Part shown: piece after piece, positions 51,571 through 60,283 of the stretch
Position numbering within the stretch: position 1 is the first letter of the stretch
How the letters are laid out: every line of letters starts with the position of its first letter
NCBI RefSeq assembly: GCF_003385495.1
Contig: NZ_QNUH01000018.1
Location: 16,732 to 80,731, forward strand
Source: Chryseobacterium elymi
GTDB lineage: Bacteria > Bacteroidota > Bacteroidia > Flavobacteriales > Weeksellaceae
Reading direction: 5' to 3'
Length of the DNA stretch: 64,000 nucleotides
Notes under the pieces: model-generated
What the model saw: only the letters and a program-made list of their open reading frames with translations
Databases searched by the model: none
What the model was told of the DNA's origin: nothing
Translations under genes and position numbers: made by a program

Positions 51571-51755
51571 CCACAAAAGGGACAAAAGTTTTTAAACACT
51601 TTAGTTATTTTTAAGTGACAGGATGTCTGAAAAGAAGATCACTTAAGTTTCTTTGAAAATCTACGAATTTCATGATGATTAAATTCGCCGGATCAGAATT
51701 CCCCTCCCCTGGAGGGGTGGCAAATCAAAAATTTGACGGGGTGGTTTAGCAAAAA
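51571..51755 (+). repeat. dispersed repeat of about 190 bp, copy 2
   Basis: ACCACAAAAGGGACAAAA, AAACACTTTAGTT, GATCACTTAAG, AATTCGCCGGATCA, CCCCTCCCCTGGAGGGGTGGC, ATTTGACGGGGTGGTT in the same order as on the minus strand at 29495-29680. Confidence 0.75.
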
Positions 51756-51854
51756 TGAAAATAATCACTCCATATTTTTTCCAACACTGATCAATCCTGA
51801 CATTTTCAAAATGGCTCAGAAATTGTATTAATCTGCACATTAAAAAATCTTACT

Positions 51855-51992
51855 ATGAAATCAAGAATATTTAAAGCATTGATTGCCATTATAGCACCTA
51901 TTGCGATAGAATACATCGTAAAAAAAATATCTGAGAAATTAGATAAAAAAGAAGAAGATAAAGGAAAAGGACCTAAGCAGATTACTGCTTAA
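51855..51992 (+). CDS. small amphipathic protein, 45 residues
   Basis: ATG at 51855 gives MKSRIFKALIAIIAPIAIEY, then IVKKISEKLDKKEEDKGKGPKQITA and TAA. A hydrophobic helix (residues 5-22) is followed by a charged tail. A clean terminator begins 33 bases after the stop, which supports a real small gene. No family recognised; small membrane protein, bacteriocin-like peptide or toxin are all possible. Confidence 0.55.
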   Translation: MKSRIFKALIAIIAPIAIEYIVKKISEKLDKKEEDKGKGPKQITA

Positions 51993-52024
51993 ACGTAGAA
52001 GTAGTTAGAATTTAATTTTATTGA

Positions 52025-52060
52025 AAAGAGGCTGTCATTAGTATGTACAGCCTCTTTTTT
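52025..52060 (+). terminator. terminator after the 45-residue gene
   Basis: AAAGAGGCTGT with ACAGCCTCTTT (11 bp), then TTT. Confidence 0.88.
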
Positions 52061-52098
52061 AGTCAGGCTGATTCAAATAAAATTTTCAATAAAAAATC

Positions 52099-52135
52099 TA
52101 CGCAAAAACACTGCGCACTACTGCTTTTACTTTGC
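52099..52135 (+). promoter_or_regulatory. rlaP1 promoter/operator shared with rtcB
   Basis: TACGCA (52099-52104), 7 bases, TGCGCACT (52112-52119), 7 bases, TTACTTTGC (52127-52135). Both spacers are identical in length to those before rtcB, while the spacer sequences differ, so the match is a conserved site rather than a copied repeat. The start codon (ATG 52152) is 16 bases downstream. Confidence 0.72.
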
Positions 52136-52151
52136 CTTAAAATTGAATACG

Positions 52152-52898
52152 ATGACACCAAAAATATTAGAGAAAATAAAAGAAATAGAGAAAACACGCA
52201 ATATAGAAGTCCTTTTGGCCGTAGAATCCGGAAGCAGAGCCTGGGGTTTTGCCTCTCCGGACAGCGATTATGATATACGTTTTATCTACCGGCATGAAAA
52301 AGACCGGTATCTTTCTCCATGGGATAAAGACGAAACTATAGAATTCATGACTGAGGATGATCTGGACGGTTCGGGATGGGATCTTCGGAAAACGTTTCAT
52401 TTGTTATTAAAGTCGAATGCAGCTTTATTGAGTTGGTTTTACTCTCCTATCGTTTACAAAAAGAATGAAAAGTTTGTGGAACTTTTCAGGCCTCTTGCGG
52501 ATGCCTGCTTTTCTCCGATAGCGGTCTCTTACCATTATCTGAGCATGAGCAAAAAATACCTGGAAGCTTGCAGAAACGAAGAAGTAAAATTGAAAAGCTA
52601 TTTTTACTGCTTAAGAACTGCACTGACCGGAAAATGGATCATAGAAAAAGGAACGGTTCCTCCGGTTTTATTCAGTGAATTATTAGTTTTGGTTGATGAT
52701 TATACCCGAAAAAAAATAGAAGATCTTATCGCTTTAAAAGCTACTAAAGGAGAATCGTATTACCATCCGAATGACTGGGAACTTTTTGGTTTTTTGGAGA
52801 AGATCATTATGGAAAACGAAGAGAGGTCTAAAAGTCTTAGAGGAGGAAAATCGGATAAAGGTGAGATGGAGAGGATTTTTAGGGAGATATTGATGTAA
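52152..52898 (+). CDS. RlaP-type nucleotidyltransferase (DNA polymerase beta superfamily), copy 1
   Basis: About 248 residues. The nucleotidyltransferase signature is LAVESGSRAWGFASPDSDYDIRFIY: G27-S28 and catalytic D39 and D41. This fits the family called RNA repair pathway DNA polymerase beta (RlaP), found with RNA ligases. It probably adds nucleotides to damaged RNA ends before ligation. It shares its promoter motif with rtcB. An in-frame TTG three codons earlier is possible; I prefer ATG 52152. Followed by its own terminator. Confidence 0.85.
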   Translation: MTPKILEKIKEIEKTRNIEVLLAVESGSRAWGFASPDSDYDIRFIYRHEKDRYLSPWDKDETIEFMTEDDLDGSGWDLRKTFHLLLKSNAALLSWFYSPIVYKKNEKFVELFRPLADACFSPIAVSYHYLSMSKKYLEACRNEEVKLKSYFYCLRTALTGKWIIEKGTVPPVLFSELLVLVDDYTRKKIEDLIALKATKGESYYHPNDWELFGFLEKIIMENEERSKSLRGGKSDKGEMERIFREILM

Positions 52899-52903
52899 GA
52901 TGA

Positions 52904-52932
52904 AAGGTTACGGAAGCCGTAATCTTTTTTTA
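52904..52932 (+). terminator. rlaP1 terminator
   Basis: AAGGTTACGG with CCGTAATCTT (one G-T pair), then seven T. Confidence 0.85.
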
Positions 52933-53003
52933 TGGATTGGAAATATATTTGTTTGTTGGAAAACTATGCTAAAATATTAATACATTAGAAAAAACTAAAA
53001 ACT

Positions 53004-55298
53004 ATGAGTTTCAAATTAATTGCAATAAGACCGTTAGACGATTGTAATGAAAAATTTCTTAAAAATTTAATTCCTAATCAGATTTATAAATTTTATAATG
53101 ATTATGAATTTTATATTGAAGAAAATAAAGTTATAAATGCTATTAAGGAAGACATTACTAAAATTAAGTATAACTCATCCGTTCCTGAAGAGCTTTATTA
53201 TCAGGGTGATGACGAGTATAAAACTAAAATAAATATCTCTGCAATAGTTGGCAAGAATGGAAGTGGAAAAAGTGCTTTAGTGGAGTTATTAGTTGTTTCA
53301 ATTGTAAAGATGTCATTAGAAATTGATAAGTATTTTATTGACCCAAGTAATTTGTATTATCATTCTAATGAAGAAAGATTAAAAGAATTAATAGCAAATT
53401 ATGAAAATAGTTTGATAGAGGATTTGAACTTTATAAACGTTGAGATTTATTTTATTCACAAAGCCCTCTCCATTTATAGAACCAGCAATGAAATTCCTAA
53501 AATTAGAAGAATACAACTTAAAGGTAGTGAAATATCAATTTTAGATTATGAAAAAGAGTTTAATACAAATATATATTCCCTACAAAGTAATAAATCAATA
53601 AATGTTAATATATTGAAAGGAACAAAAGATTTAAGTGGTGGAAGGCTATGTTTGTCACAAAAAGAATTAGATTTTTTTAGAGATTTTTTTTATTCCATGA
53701 TTATTAACTACTCGCATTACGGTTACAATACTTTAGAAATAGGTGAGTGGTTGAAAGGTGTTTTTCACAAAAATGACGGATATCAATTACCCGTAGTTAT
53801 GAACCCATTAAGAGAAGAAGGGAATATCAATATTAACAGAGAGAAGGAATTAGCATCTTCAAGGTTTTTAGTCAATATTCTTCAAGAAAAAGGATTAAGA
53901 GATATATCAGAAGGTAAAACAGTCACATATATTAGTATTGAACTTGATTTAAAGAAATTCAAATGGGATCCGATAAAAAAATTAGACAAACAAATATTTG
54001 AGAGTGTAAAAGATAAAGAAAATATTATCAATTATATATTTAAACAATTTAATATTGCTAAAAAAAATAACAAGAAAAATGGATTGTATCCATATGTAAG
54101 AGATTATCTCATTAGAAAACTTATTAGAATGACTCATTATTCCGTTTATTCAGAATTTGAAAGCTGTTTTAAATATAGTAGAGGTACATATTTTATTTCT
54201 GACAAAAGCAAAATATATGATTATATTGATAGTATTTCGGAAGATTTTAGTCATAATACTGACAAGTTTAGACAAGCTTTATTTTTTTTGCAATACTTAT
54301 ATTTAGATAACAAGGATATTTTTGAAAAGAACAAAAACAAAAAACTAATTAAAATTGACGACCTGCATGATGCAATAAGTAGTTCATGGATTTCAAGCAG
54401 AAAAGATTTACCTGCTGTCCTACACTTTCAAAATGATAAATTTACTGTAAGACAATCTTTACCTTCAATTTTTAAGATAAATTATTTTTTTGATGATGAA
54501 TATTCTGAAAATAATTTTAATAATTTTAGTTCTGGTGAAAAGCAAAAAATTTTCAGTATTCATTCAGTTATTTATCATTTAAGAAATTTAAAATCCGTTC
54601 AAGAAATTCATAATATCGGAAATAATAAAAACAAAGAACTAATCTACTATAAAAATGTTAATATAATTTTCGATGAAATTGAACTTTATGCACATCCTGA
54701 TTATCAAAGAAAATTTTTAAATGATCTATTATTTGCCTTAAATTCCATTTATCAGAGATATGATAACCTCAATATACTTTTCATTACCCATTCTCCATTT
54801 ATCTTATCAGATATTCCAAAACAAAATGTATTGTTTTTAGAAATTGATGAAGAAAGTAAAAAATCCAAACCTCAAAATTTTAAGAGAATGAATACTTTCG
54901 GAGCGAATATTACGGATTTATTAGCTGATAGTTTTTTTATCAACGATGGTTTAATTGGCAATTTTGCAAAGGAAAAAATAGAAGAAACCATTACTTGGTT
55001 GAACTCAATTCTTGAACTAAAAGAGATTGTTAAAAAATTGGAGTTAGATAATAAAGATAAACTCAATAACATTAAAATAAGAACTGTAAAAAATAAAATT
55101 AATAAACATCTAAAAAAGGAAACACATTTAAAAAGTAAAAGTTTCAAGAGACATCTTGAGCTGATTGAAATTATTGATGAACCGTTTTTAAGGAAAAAAC
55201 TAGAGGAAATGTATTCAGAAGCAACTTTTGAATTTTTTCATAAGGAAATGTTAGAGAGACAGATCGCTCAAATGCAAAAACAATTAGAAGAACTTTAA
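53004..55298 (+). CDS. Septu PtuA-like AAA/ABC-type ATPase
   Basis: A 764-residue ATPase. Walker A GKNGSGKS at 83-90, ABC signature-like FSSGEKQKIF near 508, Walker B INIIFDEIELYAHPDYQ near 552 and H-loop FITHSPFILSD near 592. This is the overcoming-lysogenization-defect / RecF-like ATPase layout with a long middle insertion (about 130-500) and a coiled-coil, lysine-rich tail. With the HNH gene 14 bases on it matches Septu antiphage systems, where PtuA senses and PtuB cuts nucleic acid. Strikingly AT-rich compared with both neighbours, suggesting recent transfer. Confidence 0.8.
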   Translation: MSFKLIAIRPLDDCNEKFLKNLIPNQIYKFYNDYEFYIEENKVINAIKEDITKIKYNSSVPEELYYQGDDEYKTKINISAIVGKNGSGKSALVELLVVSIVKMSLEIDKYFIDPSNLYYHSNEERLKELIANYENSLIEDLNFINVEIYFIHKALSIYRTSNEIPKIRRIQLKGSEISILDYEKEFNTNIYSLQSNKSINVNILKGTKDLSGGRLCLSQKELDFFRDFFYSMIINYSHYGYNTLEIGEWLKGVFHKNDGYQLPVVMNPLREEGNININREKELASSRFLVNILQEKGLRDISEGKTVTYISIELDLKKFKWDPIKKLDKQIFESVKDKENIINYIFKQFNIAKKNNKKNGLYPYVRDYLIRKLIRMTHYSVYSEFESCFKYSRGTYFISDKSKIYDYIDSISEDFSHNTDKFRQALFFLQYLYLDNKDIFEKNKNKKLIKIDDLHDAISSSWISSRKDLPAVLHFQNDKFTVRQSLPSIFKINYFFDDEYSENNFNNFSSGEKQKIFSIHSVIYHLRNLKSVQEIHNIGNNKNKELIYYKNVNIIFDEIELYAHPDYQRKFLNDLLFALNSIYQRYDNLNILFITHSPFILSDIPKQNVLFLEIDEESKKSKPQNFKRMNTFGANITDLLADSFFINDGLIGNFAKEKIEETITWLNSILELKEIVKKLELDNKDKLNNIKIRTVKNKINKHLKKETHLKSKSFKRHLELIEIIDEPFLRKKLEEMYSEATFEFFHKEMLERQIAQMQKQLEEL

Positions 55299-55312
55299 AA
55301 ACCAATAATCAA

Positions 55313-56239
55313 ATGCTCACTTTAAAAATTTCAGTTTCAAAAGCTCTTAAGTTTTACAATACAATAAAACCAAAAGTAAATAGCACAACTTCTCTAGGTT
55401 TGTCAGACGATGATATAAAAAATCTCATAATTTCTGAACCACAAAATTTAATTCCATTAAACTCTTTATTAATGAAAAGGATTATTCCAGACTTTGATCA
55501 AGATGAATTTTTTGAATATGCAAAATCAAAGGATAACAAAAAAAAATTAAATACTAAATATAATCCAAAAACTATAGATATTAAAAATACTTTTAAGTAC
55601 AAAAACATTATTGGAAATGATTATTTTTTAGCTGATTTACTAGACCAACATACGTGTTTATATTGCAACAGAAATTATATAAGAACAATTGGAAATAGTA
55701 AAAACAAAATTCTTCGTGCAGAGTATGATCATTTTTACAGTCAAAGTAAATTTCCACTTTTGGCATTAAGCTTTTACAATTTATTACCCACTTGTTCAAA
55801 TTGCAATAAAAAGAAGAATGCTACAAACTTTGATATAGATTCCCATTTGCATCCTTACTTAATGACTGATGAAGATAAGAATTTCAGTTTTGGTTTTAGA
55901 AAGAAAAATTTTATTGATAATAATGTCAAAATAAATATTTCTACTTCAAACGTCAGTTCACAAAATAAAATTTTAAAAACATTTGATGATTTAAACTTAC
56001 AACATATATATAACAAACATTCTGATAAGGAATTAAAAGACTTACTAAATCTTCGTTATAAATATTCTGAAAATTACATAGATATTTTGTTGAATAAAAC
56101 ATTTAAAGATTTACCAATTTCCAAAGAGGAAGTTTATAGAATGATTTTCGGTATAGAAATAAATGAAGAAGATTATCATAAACGACCTTTTTCAAAATTC
56201 AAAAAAGATATTATTGATGAATTATTAAAAACACCATGA
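55313..56239 (+). CDS. Septu PtuB-like HNH endonuclease
   Basis: A 308-residue protein with a zinc-bound HNH module: CLYC (115-118), AEYDHFYSQSKFPLLALSFYNLLPT (136-160) with the catalytic histidine in YDH, and CSNC (161-164). The flanking N- and C-terminal parts are helical and lysine-rich. It pairs with the ATPase upstream (14 bases apart) as in Septu and retron-Septu systems; no reverse transcriptase or msr/msd RNA is seen nearby. Its stop overlaps the start of the second rlaP gene (ATGA). AT-rich like its partner. Confidence 0.82.
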   Translation: MLTLKISVSKALKFYNTIKPKVNSTTSLGLSDDDIKNLIISEPQNLIPLNSLLMKRIIPDFDQDEFFEYAKSKDNKKKLNTKYNPKTIDIKNTFKYKNIIGNDYFLADLLDQHTCLYCNRNYIRTIGNSKNKILRAEYDHFYSQSKFPLLALSFYNLLPTCSNCNKKKNATNFDIDSHLHPYLMTDEDKNFSFGFRKKNFIDNNVKINISTSNVSSQNKILKTFDDLNLQHIYNKHSDKELKDLLNLRYKYSENYIDILLNKTFKDLPISKEEVYRMIFGIEINEEDYHKRPFSKFKKDIIDELLKTP

Positions 56240-57294
56240 CCATCCAAGACCTAAAAACCAAAAACCTCATCCTCTTCGAAGCCATCTCCGGAAGCCGCTT
56301 TTTCGGACTCGCCACAGAAAATTCGGATACAGATATCCGCGGAGTATATTATTTACCGAAAGAAGATTTTTTCGGACTCAACTATATTCCGCAGATTTCC
56401 AATGAGACGAATGATATTTCGTATTATGAAATTGGGAGATTTGTAGACCTATTACAGAAAAACAATCCCAATATTCTGGAAGTGCTGGCAAGCTCGGAAG
56501 ACTGCATTCTGCAAAAGCATCCGCTGATGGATCTTCTCCGTCCGGAAGATTTTTTATCCAAATTATGTAAAGATACCTTTGCAGGGTATGCCATTTCACA
56601 GATCAAAAAGGCTAAAGGGCTGAATAAAAAAATCCTTAATCCCATAGAAAAGGAAAGAAAATCCGTTCTTGATTTCTGCTATATTCTTGAAGACCAGGGA
56701 TCGGTTCCTCTTAAGAAATGGCTTTCAGAAAGTGGAAAAATACAGGAAAAATGCGGGTTGGTCAATATCGGGAATACCAAAGGGATGTATGCTGTGTTTT
56801 ATGATGAATCAGAAACTTTAGGGTATAAAGGAATGATCCAGCATGAAGAAGCCAACCAGGTGTCTGTATCATCCGTTCCGAAAGACGAAAAACCAACAGC
56901 TTATCTCTTCTGTAATCTGGATGCCTATTCCACGTACTGCAAAGACTATAAGGAATACTGGAAGTGGGTTTCCGAACGCAATGAAGACCGCTATAACGTC
57001 AACCAGGAACACGGGCAGAATTATGACAGTAAAAATATGATGCACACCATCCGTTTATTACAGTCCTGCGAGCATATATTCAAAACAAATTCGTTAAATA
57101 TCCGCGTAGATAACAGAGAGGAATTACTTGATATCAAAGCCGGAAACTGGTCCTATGAAGCGGTCATGCAAAAAGCAGAAGATCTGATAAAGTCTATAGA
57201 ACGCCTTCACGCAGTTTCTCCTCTTCCTGATTATCCGGATGTAAAAAAGACGGGGAAAATCTTAATAGAAATACGCGAAAACTTATATGGTTAA
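56236..57294 (+). CDS. RlaP-type nucleotidyltransferase, copy 2
   Basis: A 352-residue nucleotidyltransferase with LFEAISGSRFFGLATENSDTDIRGVY: G19-S20 and catalytic D31 and D33. It is longer than copy 1 and belongs to the same RlaP-like superfamily by motif and helical C-terminal half. Base composition returns to the host level right at its first codons, so the Septu-like pair seems to have been inserted just in front of it, creating the ATGA overlap. It now depends on translation of the nuclease gene. Confidence 0.82.
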   Translation: MTIQDLKTKNLILFEAISGSRFFGLATENSDTDIRGVYYLPKEDFFGLNYIPQISNETNDISYYEIGRFVDLLQKNNPNILEVLASSEDCILQKHPLMDLLRPEDFLSKLCKDTFAGYAISQIKKAKGLNKKILNPIEKERKSVLDFCYILEDQGSVPLKKWLSESGKIQEKCGLVNIGNTKGMYAVFYDESETLGYKGMIQHEEANQVSVSSVPKDEKPTAYLFCNLDAYSTYCKDYKEYWKWVSERNEDRYNVNQEHGQNYDSKNMMHTIRLLQSCEHIFKTNSLNIRVDNREELLDIKAGNWSYEAVMQKAEDLIKSIERLHAVSPLPDYPDVKKTGKILIEIRENLYG

Positions 57295-57357
57295 ATCTTA
57301 ATATTCTTAACAGCTAAACTTTACCTTAATGGTTAAATGTCAGGAATATTAAGATTA
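57295..57357. repeat. inverted repeat between rlaP2 and the TfoX-N gene
   Basis: AATCTTAATATTCTTAACAG (from 57295) is mirrored by GGAATATTAAGATT (57344-57357). It may end both convergent transcripts. Confidence 0.5.
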
Positions 57358-57699
57358 TTTTTTCTTTGAAGCCTTTGTGATCGAATTATACTCCAGGCAT
57401 ATTTTTATCCAGTATTCAAAATCATCAGGCTTTTGAAAACCTGCAGGTTCCACATAGCAATATCCTTTTAGCTGCTTTCCTTTCATCATCATCGGAAGAA
57501 AGCCTGTTCTTTCCGAAACTTCCTCTTCCAGATCAGGATGATAACGGCACATCAGGTTATCGTGGCTCACATTGATACACATTTTACCATACACCAAAAA
57601 TGATAATCCGCTGAACATTTTCTTTTCCCTGATCTCAAGAGCCGGAAACTCTGAAAGCCGTTCACGAACTTTGTCTGCAAGTTCAATACTGTAAGCCAT
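57355..57699 (-). CDS. TfoX N-terminal domain family protein
   Basis: A 114-residue protein: ELADKVRERLSEFPALEIREKKMFSGLSFLVYGKMCINVSHDNLMCRY, then FQKPDDFEYWIKICLEYN. This is the TfoX_N fold alone, without the C-terminal domain of the competence regulator. Many such stand-alone proteins have no known role in competence. Single gene, convergent with the RNA-repair island. Confidence 0.85.
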   Translation of the reverse strand: MAYSIELADKVRERLSEFPALEIREKKMFSGLSFLVYGKMCINVSHDNLMCRYHPDLEEEVSERTGFLPMMMKGKQLKGYCYVEPAGFQKPDDFEYWIKICLEYNSITKASKKK

Positions 57700-57857
57700 G
57701 AAAATAATTTATACTTTAAATTTAAGCAAAAGTCACTTAACTACATATATTTTTCTTCATAGTTGTCAGCAAATCAATTCTATTATTTAATAAGTTTTAG
57801 CGCAAACATCAGCATTATCTGCCAGATCGGGAAAAGCATAAACATCCAATTTGTTAC

Positions 57858-57884
57858 AAAAAAATCCCTCAAATTGAGGGATTT
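57858..57884 (-). terminator. pnp terminator
   Basis: AAATCCCTCAA with TTGAGGGATTT and a T run on the minus strand, 22 bases past the pnp stop. Confidence 0.88.
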
Positions 57885-57905
57885 CATTATATATAAGATT
57901 TAATC

Positions 57906-60185
57906 TTAAGCTTCAGAAGAAGGATTTTGATCTCCGGCAGGTGTTTCTCCTTCCGGTCTTGTATTCTCTTCTCTTCTTGCCGGTCTGTCTGGTCTACCCT
58001 GTCCTTCCGGTCTTCTGTCACCTTGTGGTCTGTCTTGTCCTTCTGGTCTTGGTTTAGATTCAGGTCTTGCAGGTCTTGGTAAAAGAACTTTTCTTGAAAG
58101 TTTCATTTTCTTACGGTCATCATAACCCATGAACTTCACTTCTACTTCATCACCTTCATTATAAGGTACCTTATCCAGACGAGCCCATTCAATTTCAGAA
58201 ATATGAAGAAGTCCTTCAGTTCCTTTCGCAATTGCTACGAAAGCTCCGAAATCCATTACTTTCACCACTTTTCCTTGGTACACTTCACCTACTACAGGTA
58301 CAAATGTAATCTCGTTGATTCTGGCGATCGCTGCATTGATTTTCTCTCTGCTTACACCAGAAATCTCAATTCTTCCGATTTCTCCTACTTCTTCAATAGC
58401 AATAACAGTATCTGTATCTTTTTGAAGTTGTTGAATGATTTTTCCACCAGGTCCGATCACAGCACCAATGAAATCTTTAGAGATCTCAAGCATTACCATT
58501 TTAGGAGCGTGAGGTTTCACATCTTCTCTTGGAGCAGAAATAGTTTCATTTAATTTATCTAAGATATGAAGTCTTCCGTTTCTTGCCTGTAGAAGAGCTT
58601 TTTCCATGATATCCATAGAAAGCCCCTGGATTTTGATATCCATCTGACAAGCAGTGATACCGTCTGCAGTTCCCGTTACTTTAAAGTCCATATCACCCAG
58701 GTGATCTTCATCTCCTAAGATATCAGAAAGAACAGTGAATTTTCCGGTTTTAACGTCTGTTACCAATCCCATTGCAATCCCGGAAACAGGTTTTGCAATC
58801 TGAATACCAGCATCCATCAATGCTAAAGTTCCGGCACAAACAGTGGCCATAGAAGATGAACCGTTTGATTCCAAAATATCAGAAACGATACGGATGGTGT
58901 AAGGGTTTTCTTCAGGAATCATGTTTGCCAAAGCTCTCTGAGCCAGGTTTCCATGTCCTACTTCTCTTCTTGAAGTTCCTCTTAAAGGTCTTGCTTCACC
59001 CGTTGAGAACGGCGGGAAGTTATAATGTAAGAAAAATCTTTCGTCATAGTTTACCATCACGCTGTCTACCATGTTCGCATCTTTCACTGAACCTAACGTT
59101 ACCGCTGTTAAAGACTGAGTTTCACCTCTTGTGAAGATGGCAGAACCGTGAGCTCCCGGTAAATAATCAATTTCGCTCCAGATTGGACGAATCGTTTCAG
59201 GATCACGACCATCAAGACGGATTTTATCATTCAAAATCATCTGACGCATCGCTTCTTTTTCCACATCGTGGTAATATACTTTAGCGAAAGGTGTTACTCT
59301 TTCTAATTCTTCAGCATTATCAACATATTGAGCTAAAAATTCATCCAGAACAGCTTTGAATTTTTCACCTCTTTCTTCTTTTCCTGAAGGAGTTTTCGCT
59401 ACCTCGTATACTTTATCATATGTTTCTTTCCACACTTTCTCACGGATAGCTTCATCGTGATTTTCGTGGCTGTATTCTCTTTTTGGGAATGACTTACCTA
59501 CCTTTTCAGCTAATCTTTCCTGAGCTTCAACCTGTTTTTTGATTTCTACATGAGCAAATTGGATAGCTTCAAGCATTTCCTGCTCAGAGATTTCTTTCAT
59601 TTCCCCTTCTACCATTACGATAGAATCTTTAGTTGCTCCCACCATGATATCAAGGTCGGCAATTTTAAGATCTTCAAATTTAGGGTTGATAGAAAGCTCA
59701 CCGTTGATTCTTACGACTCTTACTTCAGACATTGGCCCGTTGAAAGGGATATCTGTAATAGCAATGGCTGCAGATGCGGCAAGACCAGCCAAATCATCAG
59801 GAATTGACTGTCCGTCATAAGAAATTAATGAAATCATTACCTGAACTTCAGCATGGAAATCTTCAGGGAATAATGGTCTAAGAACTCTGTCTACCAAACG
59901 CATTGTCAGGATCTCCTGATCTGACGGTCTGGCTTCTCTTCTAAAAAAGTTTCCAGGAATTTTTCCTCCTGCGTAAAATTTTTCTCTGTAATCTACAGTT
60001 AAGGGTAGAAAATCTACTCCTTCTTTTGCTTCTTTGCTGGCTACAACAGTTGCTAAAAGCATTGTTCCGCCCATTTTTACGACTACAGAACCATCAGCCT
60101 GTTTTGCTAATTTTCCTGTTTCAATTGTGATTTCTCTGCCGTCTGCAAGAATAATCGTTTCTGTAATTGCTTGAGGTATACTCAT
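57906..60185 (-). CDS. pnp: polyribonucleotide nucleotidyltransferase (PNPase)
   Basis: Phosphorolytic 3'-5' exoribonuclease. 759 residues: two RNase PH domains (about 1-215 and 310-545, with FFRREARPSDQEILTMRLVDR and FSTGEARPLRGTSRREVGHGNLAQRAL), a KH domain (MLEISKDFIGAVIGPGGKIIQQLQ) and an S1 domain (VYQGKVVKVMDFGAFVAIAKGTEGLLHISEI). The last 45 residues are a low-complexity Arg/Pro/Glu/Gly tail. The 5' UTR has a hairpin that could serve autoregulation. Confidence 0.96.
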   Translation of the reverse strand: MSIPQAITETIILADGREITIETGKLAKQADGSVVVKMGGTMLLATVVASKEAKEGVDFLPLTVDYREKFYAGGKIPGNFFRREARPSDQEILTMRLVDRVLRPLFPEDFHAEVQVMISLISYDGQSIPDDLAGLAASAAIAITDIPFNGPMSEVRVVRINGELSINPKFEDLKIADLDIMVGATKDSIVMVEGEMKEISEQEMLEAIQFAHVEIKKQVEAQERLAEKVGKSFPKREYSHENHDEAIREKVWKETYDKVYEVAKTPSGKEERGEKFKAVLDEFLAQYVDNAEELERVTPFAKVYYHDVEKEAMRQMILNDKIRLDGRDPETIRPIWSEIDYLPGAHGSAIFTRGETQSLTAVTLGSVKDANMVDSVMVNYDERFFLHYNFPPFSTGEARPLRGTSRREVGHGNLAQRALANMIPEENPYTIRIVSDILESNGSSSMATVCAGTLALMDAGIQIAKPVSGIAMGLVTDVKTGKFTVLSDILGDEDHLGDMDFKVTGTADGITACQMDIKIQGLSMDIMEKALLQARNGRLHILDKLNETISAPREDVKPHAPKMVMLEISKDFIGAVIGPGGKIIQQLQKDTDTVIAIEEVGEIGRIEISGVSREKINAAIARINEITFVPVVGEVYQGKVVKVMDFGAFVAIAKGTEGLLHISEIEWARLDKVPYNEGDEVEVKFMGYDDRKKMKLSRKVLLPRPARPESKPRPEGQDRPQGDRRPEGQGRPDRPARREENTRPEGETPAGDQNPSSEA

Positions 60186-60200
60186 AAATTGTTTTGTGTT

Positions 60201-60218
60201 GCACTCCGTATTGAGTGC
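60201..60218 (-). promoter_or_regulatory. hairpin in the pnp 5' UTR
   Basis: GCACTC, loop AATACG, GAGTGC on the minus strand, 15 bases before the start codon. In E. coli a leader stem-loop cut by RNase III controls pnp; a comparable role here is inference. Confidence 0.5.
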
Positions 60219-60253
60219 TTTAATTATTGATATTTCGTCTAAATTTTCGTGTG

Positions 60254-60283
60254 CAAATATACCATATAATAATGAGATATTAA
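60254..60283 (-). promoter_or_regulatory. pnp promoter
   Basis: TATATTTG (60261-60254) is a full -7 match; TTA lies 19 bases upstream. The expected 5' UTR of about 65 bases includes the hairpin at 60201-60218. Confidence 0.6.

Noticed and set aside
49899..52135. Sigma-54 promoters before rtcB and rlaP1, as in proteobacterial rtc operons
   Set aside because: Both sites have TG, ten bases, GC instead of the required GG, ten bases, GC, and no RtcR-type activator is in the window.
53004..56239. Retron-Septu system
   Set aside because: No reverse transcriptase gene and no msr/msd-like RNA near the ATPase/HNH pair.
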